In this document: positions 1-13,700 of the stretch, piece by piece | Layout: each line of letters starts with the position of its first letter | Numbering within the stretch: position 1 is the first letter of the stretch | NCBI GenBank assembly: GCA_947172415.1 | Contig: OX359198.1 | Coordinates: 6,231,401 to 6,295,400, forward strand | Origin: Chondrosia reniformis | Taxonomy: Eukaryota; Porifera; Demospongiae; Chondrillida; Chondrillidae | Direction: 5' to 3' | Length of the DNA stretch: 64,000 nucleotides | Notes under the pieces: generated by a model | Databases searched by the model: none | Told to the model about the DNA's origin: nothing | Seen by the model: only the letters and a program-made list of their open reading frames with translations | Position numbers and translations under genes: made by a program

Positions 1-1756
1 TATTTCCGATGTCTGTTAGACTTCTAAATTCATCTGCACTCAGGGTAATCTCAATATCAGTCAAGGAAGGCGTGTAGGTAACATTTGACGGAATTAGCCT
101 ATATGTGGAGGCATTGGATACTGTAGAGGCAAAAGTTACAGATGTAAGGGTATCAATGTTTATTACTTCATCAAAAGATAAAAATACCGTGGACTCCTCT
201 ATGGTAAAACCAATAAGATTTGGTCCAGTTGTATCAGGTATAGTTTCATTGGCTTGGAAAATACCAGTCATGTTAAGGTTGACGTTAGTGTAATCCCTTA
301 CTGTTCCTTCTTGGAGTTGAAAGAAAGTGTTAGATAAATCAGTAGCAATGTTGAGGTTCCTCTTCAAAGTATCAAAATCTAAAGCAAAAAGCTGCAAGTA
401 GAGTTCAGTCTGGTCTGCTGATCTCCTATCATTGGCTGCTGGATTGGAACTCAAGGGGGTAGGTGTAGTCCCAGCACTATCACTGTATACAGTAACTTCA
501 GACAGTGTAAATGTACTCAACTGAACTGATTCATCAAATGTAAGATTTAGATATCCATAATTCATATCCAAAATGGAATAAATTACAATAGGTGGAGTCA
601 TATCTGGAACATGGTCTGCTGCTGGAAAGGCATCGGAGCTTGACTCTTCTAAAACATTAAACTCTCTGGTGTTTCTGAAAGTGGTTTCAGGGAAGGATAT
701 CCAGGTGGTGCCAACATCTGTAGCCAAGTTAACATTAGTTTTCAAAGCATTCAGGTCAGCTGAACTTAACTGTATATTAATAAAGGCTGTGTTTTCACCA
801 TTCACAGTTCCTCCAACAAGAGTGTAATAGCTGTCTGCTACTTGCATTGAACTGCTTTGGATGGTAATTTGATCATACAAGATGCTGTCAAGGAGGATTA
901 CCTTAGAAAAGTTAAGGTTTAGGACTCCTGTATTCATATCTAAGGTAAACTGTCTTAGTGATGGTCTGGTTACATCAGCTGTGAATAAATCAGGTTCTAC
1001 TCGAATAGCACTAGTGTTTAGGATGGGTTGGGCATAGTTTCCACTGGTATCTTGGATGGTAAAAGAATTCATGGTTAGGAAGGTGTTGCGATAGGATGTG
1101 GTTAAAGTTAATTGCATTTGTATTCCAAACAAATCATTTTCCAAAAGAGATATCTCAACTATTGTTCCATCAGTTGACATACTGATGCCACCAGTCAAAG
1201 AGTAATTAACTGATGCTTCTAAAATAGTTTCCAAGTCTTGAAATCCAATTCCAGAAGCATCCAAAGTTGAAGTAGAAACAGTTTCATCAAACGTAAGAAC
1301 AAGGAGACCTTCATTCATATTAAGCTGGTAGTCCAATAGAATTGGTCCAGTTACATCTTCCATGAACATGCTGGCATTTAAAGGTTGGTCCATAGAGACT
1401 CCTACTACAGGGTTTCCCAACAAATCGGAAACACTGTTCTCAGCAACACTAAGGAAAACAGTAGAAGCATTCACAGCAAAGCTCCTGTCCAGTTTCAAGA
1501 AATTAAGGTCATCAGTGAGAAGCTCAATAAAGATGGTTAAACCATCAGTAGATGAAGTTACTGAAGTAGCACTAAGAGGCAATTGAGAGGGTGCTGCAGT
1601 CATTGGCAAACTTAACAGAATGAAATCACTGAACACTATGGTAGATGTGTTTACTGTGTCATCAAAGGTGACATTTAGAAATCCATGGTTCATATCCAGG
1701 CTAAATGACAATGGGTTTGGACGAGTGTTGTCAGCAGTGTAATTTCTAACTCTGAT
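1..1756 (-). repeat. Higher-order unit copy 5, cut by window edge (5 modules)
   Basis: Approximate anchors: 1660, 1281, 905, 527 and 167. The one at 905 reads F-S-K-V instead of F-x-E-V. The frame is still open at position 1, in the I-T-L-S-A-D-E block of a module, so the array continues to the left. The next Cys-pair modules would be expected roughly 1.2 kb left of the edge. Confidence 0.7.
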
Positions 1757-4700
1757 AGCTTTACCATCAGTAACTGCCAACACATCCCTACTCAAAGTAT
1801 CATCTACGGCAGAGGCTCGTATGGTAACATAGGTGTCGCTGGCCATTGTTGCCAAACCAGGTAGCAGCTTCAGACCAAAATGGTCTTCAGGAGATAGTTG
1901 AACAGTAAGAGCATACCCATTAGGACTGCCAGTCCTACTACCCGAGGTGAGCCTGTAGACTGAACCTCCCTCTGAATTTTCTCCAGGTTGGAACTGCAGT
2001 GCCTCTGGCATCCAGGTACTCGAGTTCACAACATCATCAAAAGTTAGATTAAGCACTCCAGTATTGATGTCTAAATCAAAGAATATCAGTTGAGTGCGAA
2101 CAGTATCAGTTTCTCTCAGTGCAGAAGAAAGACAAGGAGATGCGTTAAGAGGGTTTATAGCTGCTGACACATCAAAAACTGTTCCTTCGTCAACTTCAAG
2201 GTAAGTGTTGTTAATTGTAACAGCAAGACCTGTGTCAGATTTTATGGTAATCAGGTCTTCAGATAACAGTTGTACAGTCACAGAAATTTGGCCACCACTG
2301 AGATCTCGGGGAATGAAGTTCCCACCAGTAAGACGGTGGTAGCTTCTACCACCCACACAATTTGATCTAACTACTATTCCTGTAAAGTTCAGTGACCCAA
2401 CATTTACAGGTTCATCAAAGGTGAGTTGTAGAGAGTCTGCCTCTAAATCAAGCAAGAACGATACCAGTTCTGGTCTTGTTGTATCCACAGTGTATATTCT
2501 CACCATTTCTGTCTGTCCAAGTATCCCATTAGGGTTCAGTGCAAGGTCATAAACACTATTGGTTCCAATACGAAGATAAGTATCATTTGTATTCGTGGCA
2601 AAAGTTGCTGATTTGATTGAATTTGCATCAGTATCAGTAAGGTTAATGATCACATTTACAGGATCCACTTCAATGATTTCTCCTCCAGTAAGATAGTAAT
2701 AGTCACTTTCATCAGCTGACAGGAGACTGGCTCTCTGGATAACAAATCCACTGGTACTAAAGGTACTAGTTGTGTCTACTGGTTCAGTAAACTGCAAAAT
2801 GAGTTGATTGGTGTTCATATCTAGATCAAAGTATACAAGCTCCGGATCCTCTTCATCAGGTGTGAAAACATTAACAATGATTCCTTGCATGGTTTCCTGA
2901 AATGAATTTCCTGAAATATCTTGGACTAGTCCAGATCTCAGAGTTATATAACAGTTGCCTCTGCTTGTGCAGATATCCATGTCATATTTCAGAGCTACTA
3001 AATCATCCATGGTAAGAGTGACTTCAAATCTAGTTAAACTCACTGCAGAAACTGTACCATTGGTGAGGTTGAGCATTGAGAGAGGCTCATCAAACAAGCT
3101 CTGCAGAGTGATATATTGTGGCTGGAAGGTAGCAATATTCACTGCCTCATTAAAGTCAATTGTCAGTACTCCTGTCTGGAGATTAATCTCTACAAAGCCA
3201 CTGATCATTGGCAAATCCGTGTCATTTACAACTTGACTGGCACTTTGTCTGTCAACTGAATCGATGGGAAATCCTGCCATATCTACTACAGCATTTGCAG
3301 GCAAAGAAAGAAAGCAGTCATTTGCCAAATCATTTGTGCAAAGATCAGTCAGATTTTTCAAACGGTTAAGTCCATCATCTGTGAAGATAACTCTTACCAT
3401 ACTGCTATGATCTTGTTGGATAAATGCATAGCTATCAGTCAATGCAAATGATGATGCAGAAGTGATGTTTGACCCGAAAAGTATTAGAGAAGACACACTG
3501 AATGCGGTCACATTGACAGTTTCATCAAAAGTCAAAGCAAGTACACCAGTGTTAAGATTTAAATCAAATGAGGAGAGTTGGGGCACTTGTTGATCGGCCG
3601 TGTATTCTGAAACTTGTAGGGCATCAGTACTTAGTCTGCTCTCAATTCTGTTACCAGACATGTCTGAGATTAAGTCCCCACTAAAGTAAATAAAAGTTGT
3701 TGACTCACTGATGGCCAAGTTTGGATCTCTTTTTATGGCGTTCAAATCATTGGGATTGAAAGTGAAGTTTAGTTCAATTCCGATAGATTCATCAGGTGAA
3801 CCTCCTGTTAATTTGTAACTGACCATGTCATTGTCAACAGTATTTTGGAGAGTGATCTCATCTGGCTGAAGTTGGGCTGAGTTGACTGTCTCTGAAAACA
3901 CTATTCGCATGGTTCCTGTATTCAAATCAAGAGCAAAACGTCTAACTTCTGGTCTAGTCAGATCTGGTCTCAAAAACTCAACAACAACCCCAGAAATGTT
4001 GTCATTTGGGTTTTGGTGGATGTCATATATGGCACCCTGTAGGAATCCTATGTATGTTGTAGGATCACTAACAGCAACAGTAGTGTCAGCTTTGATTGCA
4101 TTTAAGTCTGCATCACTTAGGGACAATTCCACAATTCTACTGTCTTGATCATTAGCTGTAACGTTACCATTGATTAAAAAGATCAAAGATCCTCCTGATG
4201 GACTTCCTGTGAAGAATGTTCTTGAAAAATCAAAGGAAGTGGCATTAACATCTTCCACAAAAGTTAGTACCACTTGACCTATGTTAAGATCAAAGATGAA
4301 TTGCTCCAGCAGTGGTGGAATCAAATCTACATTGTGCTGGCCTTCCCCTACCATAATGGCATTAGATGAATTGGTTTCTAGCAGCAGCTGTCCATTCATA
4401 TCTTGTATAGTACCAGCAGCAATTGAGATATATGTGGAATTGGGATATTTTCCAAGTGGGGCTTTAGATTGAATGTCAAGGAAGTCATCTTGGCTTGGTA
4501 TGATGGTAACTTCAGGAGAATTGGTTGTAGAAGCTAGAGAAACTGTCAGTTGACGATTTATGTCACCTTCTGAAAGAGATAGCTGCAAGGTTATACCATC
4601 TTGTACAATGGTGGAAGGACGAACTGTTTCTGAAAAACTCAAAATTAGAGAAACGGGCGGAAAGCCTTCAATTTGTTGAAACTGGAATGACACTAAAGTT

Positions 4701-7700
4701 GGTGGAATGGTGTCTTCTCTGAAGTTTCCAGGCAATCCATTGTTACTAGTTCTATTGTTTATGGATATTTTATTGATGTCCTGTACAAACATTCCATGTG
4801 ATATAAATGTGGATCCTGCACTAACAGCTAAGCTCTCATCTGCTTTTATAGCATCAGCATCTCCTCTCAAAAGCTGTATGTCAATGATGTGGTTGTTATC
4901 CACAGAAAAGTCTCCCCCATTGAGTTTGTGGAATGATGTTGAAGATAGCTGTCTATTTTGAATTACAATTCCAGTTGGGTCTAAAGTTGAAGCATCAATA
5001 GTTTCACTGAAGGTCAGAGTAAGTAGTTCTAAGCCCAGGTGCAAAGTGAAACTTCGCAGCTCTGGAGGAAGTGTATCGCTGAATACACTACTGGCTGGAA
5101 TGGCCATGGAGACAGGAATCTCACCAATATCATATCCAGCCATATCTTGCACAGCTCCTGCCAGTAAGACAAGGAATGTATTACTACTGTTGGTTCCAAA
5201 ATTTCTAAACCTTTTGATAGTGTTAATATCATCCACAGTCATTTCAATGGTAACTATGTTGTTATTTTCAGTTGTAGTGGTTGTGGCATTCATCAATGTC
5301 AGATTTTGCGCAGTGGCAGCATTTCTTTGGCTATACAGGATAAAACTGCTGGTCAGAATACTTGAAACATTGATAGTTTCATCAAATGTTAGCTGCAATT
5401 CGTTGCTTCCAAGATCAAGTGTAAAACTCATGAATTGAGGTGGTTCTGTATCTGGAGTACAACACGGAGTGTCTAGGGCAGCACTGATGGGAATTTCATT
5501 GACTCTTCCAGAGGCTAAATCCCTGATAGTATTAGAGCCTAGTGTTAGAAAGGTATCATTTTGACAGGTTGCAAGGCTAGGATCAGCCTTCAAATCATTT
5601 ACATCAAGGGAGGATAACTGGAGAATAATTGTATCCCCACTGTCACCCAGAGATTCAACCATTTGCAAAGGTCTTGTCACAAAGCCACTTCCTGGTGTCA
5701 AATCAGCTGCAGCCAAATTCTGGAAGGATATCTGTCCCACCATTAGAGTATCAATATCCACACTTTCTGAGAAAGACAACGTGAACACACCAGTGTTCAT
5801 GTCTAAACAAAAGTTTACAAGACTAGGTCTAGTGGTGTCAGGTTCGAATTCAGATGTTCTTATTGTTGTGGCAATGAGTGGATTATTCCTCATATCAAAA
5901 ACAGATCCATCAGATATAGTGAGATACGTATTATTGGTAGTTGTAGCAAGGTCTGTGCTCAGCTTGATTGCATTCAAGTCAGCAGTTGTAAGAGTAAGAG
6001 TGATTACATCACCTTCACCCGCTGGGTTTAGTGTGCCATTGGTAAGGTTATACATTTCTGTCACTTCAGTTGGGTTGGGTGAATTCTGAAGTCTAATATC
6101 AGAAATACGCAGTGTTGTTACATCCACTGTCTCTGAGAAGGATAAAGTGAGTGTTTCTGAATCAACTCTTAGGAAGAAGCTCTCCAATGTTGGTCTGGTG
6201 TCATCCGATGTGTAATTCCTTACAAGGAAACTATCTTCAGGAACAATTGATCTGATGGCATTTCTAAAGACATCTCTGATAAATTGTGCGGTGATAGAGA
6301 TGTAGGTATCGTTCCTTGAAGTGGCCAGACCTCTGAGAGCTTTAATGGCATTCAAATCTGTCACTGTCAGATTAATTATAAGTTCGTAATCATTTTGGCT
6401 ATCAGTTGATCCACCGCTGAGTGAATACATATTGAAGGTATCACTTGGGTCTTGGTTAGCTCTTAAGGTTACCTGGTTATAATCAATTATACTCACATCT
6501 ACCACATCATCAAAAGATAGCGAAAGCTGCCCTATATTCATGTCAAGGTCAAAGTGCACCAGCTCAGGACTTAGTGAATCAGTCTGGTAGGAGTCCACTA
6601 TATAGCCCGAAGAATCAAGGATCGGTGTTATTGGATTTCCTGCAGTGTCTTCAAAGGCTGCCTGAGTAAAAGAAATGTAGGTTTCTCCACTGCTACGAGC
6701 TAGACTACTCCGCAATTTTACATTTCTCAAATCATCAGAATTCAGTTCAATACTGATTGAAAGTTTCAAGGTGTCTTCATAAGTAGCTATACCACCTGGT
6801 GTCAGACTATAGCTCTCATCCAATCCACTATAACTAGATTGCATCTGAATAGCAGAGGCATTATAATTTGATAATTCCACTGGTTCATCAAAGGATAACT
6901 GTATTACACCTCTATTCATATCCAGCAAAAAGAAGGTTAACCGGGGATTGGTGGAGTCTCCAGTGTATAGACCTACTTGCTGTAAGCCATCTTGTAGCCT
7001 AGAGATATTGACTGGATTTTGATCTACTACCAAATCAACTGCCAGAGAGGATGTATAGTTAATGAAAGTAGTTGCAGCAGATGATGCTAGTCCAGTGGTT
7101 GCCTTTAAGTTTATCAGATCATCAGGATCCAGTGTAAAAATAAACACTTCCCCATTTTCAGTAGTTGAAGTGGAGAAATCAGTCAATGTGTACTGACTAC
7201 CACCTGAGATGTTGCTGGAGAATGTTATTACTACAGGGTCTACAGATCTAAAATTAACTGGCTCATCAAAAGATAAAGTGACCATGCCAGTGTTCATGTC
7301 CAGGTCATAATCTACCAATTGAGGCTCAGTTGTGTCTCCAGTAAAGGTTAATGCTCTCTCAGTGGTTCTACCATCAAAATTAGGGGGAACTGGAACAAGG
7401 TTATTACCTGCAATGTCGGTGATAAAGGTGGTAGCTAATCTTACCCAACAGAGTCCTCTGGATCTACAGATATCAGTTAGCTTCAGTGCATTCACGTCTC
7501 TTGTTAGAAGCTGAATAGTAATGACTGTACTATCATTTCCAAGTATTTCTCCACCAGTAAGTTGAACTCCTACATTGTCATCAACGGTAAAATGAAGATT
7601 AAGAGCAGTTGGATCAAATGTGGAGACCAGCACAGTTTCATCAAATTCAAGTGTCAGTTGACCAGTGTTGTAATCAAAATCCTGGAATAGTGCCAAATTA

Positions 7701-10700
7701 GGGGGTGTGGCATCAGTTATTAAGTTATTTACATTCTCAGACATGTTAGCCAGTATGCCAATACCTACTCTTCTACTGGTGTCTGAAAAGGTTCCTTCTG
7801 GGAAGTTAATAAAGCAGTTGGAGACCATTGTACAGACTCTCAGTCTCAGCAACTCATTTCTGTCAAAATCATCAAGTATAACAGTTACTTCAGCTGAATT
7901 GCTGGTTGGAAGACTAACATTTGATAGCATTAGTGAATTAGAACCAGTTCTAGTTCCACTTAGGACCATATCGTAAACCATTAAGGAAGACGTCAAAATG
8001 GTTTCATTGAAATGAAGGGTCACTTCACCAGTGTTTACATTCATGTCAAATGAATCCAGTTTCGGTCTATTGGTGTCTGGCGTTAGTCTTGTTACTCTTA
8101 CAGCTATATCAGAAGTGATAGGATCTAATTGGTTGGAAGCAGCATCAGTGATGAACATATTGGTAGAAATTAGTAGTGTTGTATTTCCGCTTACAGCTAC
8201 TTCGGTGTTTGCTTTCAAAGAATTCAAATCTTCATCTGATAATGTTAGACTTACTACTGTCAACATTGGCTGATCAACAGAATTGTCCATTGCATTTGAA
8301 TCACTCAAGCTCACACTAGATGCTGAAGTATCTCTTGAACTGATAAATGTAAGAGCTGTCAAAGTTAGTGTTGAAGTTCTAACATATTCAGTGAAAGTCA
8401 AGGTCAAACGTCCATTGTTCAGATCAAGATCAAAAGCACTAATAGAGGGGGGATGGGTGTCTGGAACATACTCTTGTGCAATGATGGCTGGCAGTACTAG
8501 CTCAATTCCATTGTTTGACATATCCCGAAGACCACCTTGAGTCACAGACAGATAGGTATTGGAAGATGATGTTGCAACTGTTGCATCACTTTTTATTTCA
8601 TTCAAATCTTCATCACTAAGTTCTACAACTACTTCTGTACTGTAACTTGGAACAGTCATGCTTGTTGTAAGTTCATGTCTGTTACCAGAAAACGCAGATG
8701 GTCTGATTTGGAAGGAGTTAGGCAAAAAGGTGCTTGAGTTTACAGTTTCATCAAAAGTAAGAATTAACTGTTCGTCTAACAAGTCAAGAGTGAAATTCTG
8801 CAGTATTGGTGGTGTCTGGTCTGGTCTCACTGGTTCCACTCTAAGTCCTGAAAATGACTGATCATTCATATTAGATGAGAGATCTGAAAGAGTATTAGCC
8901 AAAAGGTAGATAAATGTGTTCATGGGGCTGGTAGCAATAGATGTATTAGCTTTGTAGCTATTCTGTAGGTCTACAGTAAGTTGGAGAACTAAAGTGGCAT
9001 TGATACCTGATGGTACAGTACCCACTAGGGGCAATTGTACAGAGGGAGAATCAGCATTATTCTGAAGGATGATGTTAGCAAAGCTGATTAGAGTAGAGGC
9101 ATTTACAACTTCATTAAACATTAATGTCAGTTGACCATTGTTGAGATCGAGTGCTGCAGAGATCAGAATAGGTGCAAGGTTATCTTTTACATATACTCCA
9201 ACTGGTTCAGCATTTGTAGCAGGTATTGGGTCAGCACCTTGACCTTGAGCATCAAGGATTGAGAAGTTGGTTAGAGAGAGGAATGAATCGGCTGCACTTG
9301 TAGCAAGATCAAAGTTTGCTTGAAGAGCAAATAGATCTCCAGGGTCAAAATCTATAGTTAGCACTTCAGAATCAATAGCATCAAGTACTGTACCTCCGGT
9401 TAGTGTATAAGAGATGTTATCTGAAGAAGCAGAACTCTGTAACTTGAACTGATCAAACTGAATTGTGGATCGTACAACAGTTTCTGTGAAGGTCAATACA
9501 AGTTGTCCCAAAGCCATGTTCAAGGTGAAGTTTTGAAGCACAGGAACTTTTAAGTTAGCAATCAACCTGTTTGTTCTTAGTCCAGCTGTTATGAGAATAG
9601 GTTCAAGAGCATTTCCAGCAATATCCAACACAGTTCTGTTCACTGCGGTTAGGTAAGTAGATGTTTCATCTTGTGCCAAGGTGAGAACAGAAAATATACC
9701 ATTCAGGTCATCTTCTGAAAATGTTACAGTTAATATTGTACCATCTGTTGTTTCCTGAGGGTTGCCAACATCAAAGGTAAATAACTGCTCTGGAACTTGT
9801 GATGAATCAATCCTTGGCTGAAGAGTAATACCAGTAGTGTCAAAGCTGTCTACTTGAACTACTTCAGAGAATGTCAAGGTGATGATTCCTTCATTCAAAT
9901 CAAGGTTATATTCTAGGATTTCTGGAGAAGAGGTGTCTGGAGTGACAGTTTGAGCCTGCATTGCTGTGGCATTTTCAATGGCTGTTACGTTGAACCCAAC
10001 AAGATCTCTAACAGCTCCTTCACTTACAACAAGGAATGTTTCAGTGGAATACAAGCGATCTCGTTTGATGTTATTGAGCAGAGTAGAATTGAGCTGAACA
10101 TTTAATGTATACCCATCATCTGATTGGAGAACGCTATCAGCCAATAGTTGGTATCCAGGAGTTAGTGGGGCACTCTGTAAGAAAACCATATTGGGATCAA
10201 AAGTTTCTGAGTCTACAAAATCAGTAAAAGTGATGTTTAGATAACCTGTGTTCAAGTCCAAAAGGTAGGAGTCAACTGAAGGTGGAGTGATATCACCATA
10301 AAATTCTCCTGCCATTAAGGCACGTCCATTGGTGATTGCTGATACATCAAAGCCATTAATGTCTTTGATTGTGGAGGCTTCCATTGTCAAAAATGTAGTT
10401 GAAAGACTTTCAGCTACTCCTGCTGCTGATTTTAATCTCAATAGACATGACGGGTCAATGTAAATACGAATGACAAAAGAATCAGTATCATTTGTATAGG
10501 ATAAGCTGGTGAGAGTGATAATGCTTGGTTCAGTGGCAAGAGTTGCATTCTGAATGGAAATGGCAGTGGCATCTAATGTACCTCCCTGCACAACATCATC
10601 AAAAGTTAAACGAAGAGTTGATGTTTCAAGATTCAAGGAAAAGTTGGTAAGCCTTGCCCGTGCCATATCAGCAGTAAATGTGGATCTGGCTCCAAAAATG

Positions 10701-13700
10701 GGAAGAATGCTGTTACTAGCTGTATCAACAAATGTTCCTAGGGAGAATCCAATAAAGGTATCATTTTCAGAGTCACCCAGACCTTCCATGACCTTTAGAG
10801 CTAAAATATCTTCCTCCAGTAGTGAAATAGTGATGGTTGTGGATGCAGAATATGTAGAAGTCTCGATGACAGAGCCTCCACTCAGAGAATGGTTGTAGGC
10901 TGGTATTTCAGAAGAATTGGAGATGATGATATTACTTACTTGCACCAGGCTAGTAAGAACAGGCTCATTAAACTGGAAAGACACTTCATTACTATCCAGG
11001 TCTAAGCGGAAAGCCACCATCCTAGGAGGTAAGGTGTCAGGAACATACAATCTCACAGGCTCAGGGTTGGAAGTTGAAATTTCAGTAATGCCATTTGGTT
11101 GAATAGCAAAGTCTGTGATTGCATCAGAGGTCAAGCTAAGATAAGTGTTTTCACTCTGTGAAGCTAAACCTAGGACTGACTTCAGTTGATTCAAGGTGGG
11201 TTGAAGTATATAGATATAAATGATCATGTCTCCATTTGAACTATTGGTATATGCATCATTAGTCAATGGAAAGACTTCGTCTTCACTAGCATTGGCTCTG
11301 GGGAGTAATGAAATTCGGCCATATTGTATGGAATCTACCATCATTGGTTCCGAGAAGTTCAATGTGAGGAGACCCAAGTTCATATCCAAGTCAAAATTGT
11401 ACAATTCTGGTTGCTGCATGTCATATATCAGTTCAAAAGCGATTCTTCCAGGGAAAACTTCCTCCACAGGTTCAAGTGAATTTCCTGAAGTATCCTCCAC
11501 TGTGAAAGCAGAGGCTACGACATAGCAATGAGCCCTTCGATCACAAAGGTCTGGATCATTACGAATGGCAGTAAAGTCAGCTGGTGAAAGAGCCATTCTT
11601 AGTATGGTGCCATCAGAAATTAAGGGTATACCACCAGTCAGGTTGTAGCTACTAGTAAAAGCCTCTCTGACATAGAGGGACTGCAATCTTAAACCAACTG
11701 GATCAAATGTCCCAACAACAATTGTTTCTGAAAATTCAAGTTCAATTTCACCAGTTACTAAATTGATTCTGGTAAATCTGGTCAACATTGGACGTGTGTC
11801 ATCTCCTATAAATATGGAAACAGCTACATTTGTTCTTGGTACTACAGAGGAATTTGTTGTGTCTTCCACAAGCCTGTCTGTAAATGTCATCAAACAGGTG
11901 GTATTTGTGAGACAGATTCTTAGTCTTTTGAGATCATTGCTATCATTACTGCTGATTGCTACTATGACATTAGGTGTAGCCTGCTGTGTAGATGTGCTAG
12001 TGGTGAGAGTATAATCTGAGCCAAGGCCATTGCTGAGCAAGATATCAGAGATATTTAAGGAAGAAACATTTACTGTTTCATCAAAATGAAGGACTAATTT
12101 ACTGGCATTTGCATCATAGTCAAAAGTCAGAAGAATAGGACTTTCAAAATCCTTAATAAAGTTAGAAGCTTGTACATTTGTGATGGCCAGAATGTCGACT
12201 CCTGAAGCATCCACAAAGGCTCCCACTTGAAGTGTTAGGTATGTATCTACAATAGAGGTTGCTAAATCATCAATTGCTTTGATCTCATTTGCATCAAACT
12301 CAGTTAGACTTAATGTAAACTGAGTACTAAAGTTTGTGTTAGTTGAGCCTCCAGTTAGAATGTATTCACTTCCATTTGTATTTGTGAGAGTAATGAGACT
12401 AACTCTAGTGGCCTGAACATCGACAGTTTCATCAAAGGTGAAGCTAACTGTTTCTGCATTTAAGTTAAATGAGAAGTCATTGAGTGTCGGTGGACTACTG
12501 TCTGGAATGTACCTTTCTACCAAAGATGCAGCATTTACAGGTACATCTTCTACCAGGTTGTTACCAAGATCTGTCAACATACTAGTTGCAGCATCAATTG
12601 ATAGATAGGTGTTGGAATCACGGGAGGCAAGCATTGGAATGGCCTTGATCATGTTCAATTCATCAATGCTGATGCTCACTGCTACCTCACGAGTTGATAT
12701 CTGGGTTAGGACAGTACTGCTCTCCAAAGCCTCACTATACAATAAGCTGTTGGATGAGCTTTGAAGTATAAGACCAGCTGGGTCTAAAGTGGATCCATTA
12801 ACAGTTTCAGTAAAGGTCAAATTGAGCAAACCCTCATTCATATCAAGGATAAATGCCTCCAGAGTTGGTTGGACTAAGTCAGCAGTGAAATTGTCTGGAA
12901 GGAGAGGTGAAGACAAGGATGCTAGTCTTTGGTTACTGGTATCTACAGTTAGAGGAGTGAAAGATGTTGTGTCAACTTGCAAGTAGCATAATGACCTCTC
13001 CTGGCATAATGGAGCCCTGTTCCTTATCTGTTCCAAATCAAAGCTGCTTATGATCACATTAATGTCTACATTGTCTCCTACAGCTACTAATCCACCAGTA
13101 AGGGTTATGTCAGAGCTAGCATTAGACACATTTGAGAGTTGTAGAGTTATCAAAGTTAGACTTCCTGTAATTAATGCTCCATTAACTGTCTCAGAGAAAT
13201 GTAAAACCAGAATCAGTGGCTCCATCCCGTTATTCATTAACACATCAAAGCTGACAATTGATGGTGGAGTTACATCAGCTATGACTGTTGCTTGAACTCT
13301 AGGAGTTTGAACTATTGTGTTACTTGAAGTATCATTCACTGAGCTGTCTCCTAAGCTAAGGAATGTGGTGTCATCAGAAGTGAGTATGTTTGGATTGGCT
13401 TTCAGTGTGTTTATATCATCAAAATCAAACCTAACTCTTACAGTCTCACCATCTGATGCAGTTAGAGTTTCTCCGCCTGTGAGAGTAAAGTTGGTTGACG
13501 GATCAGTGTCACTAGAAAAGAATGTAAAACTAGTGAACACTAATGATGTTACATCTACCACTTCTTCAAATGTTAATGTGAATGAATTAGTATTCAGATC
13601 CACAGTCAATCCTAACAGTTCGGGAGGAGCAGAATCAGGAGTGTGATTGGAGGCTCTGATGGCATTGTTCATTTCGACAGTGATGACTGGATTACCAGCT

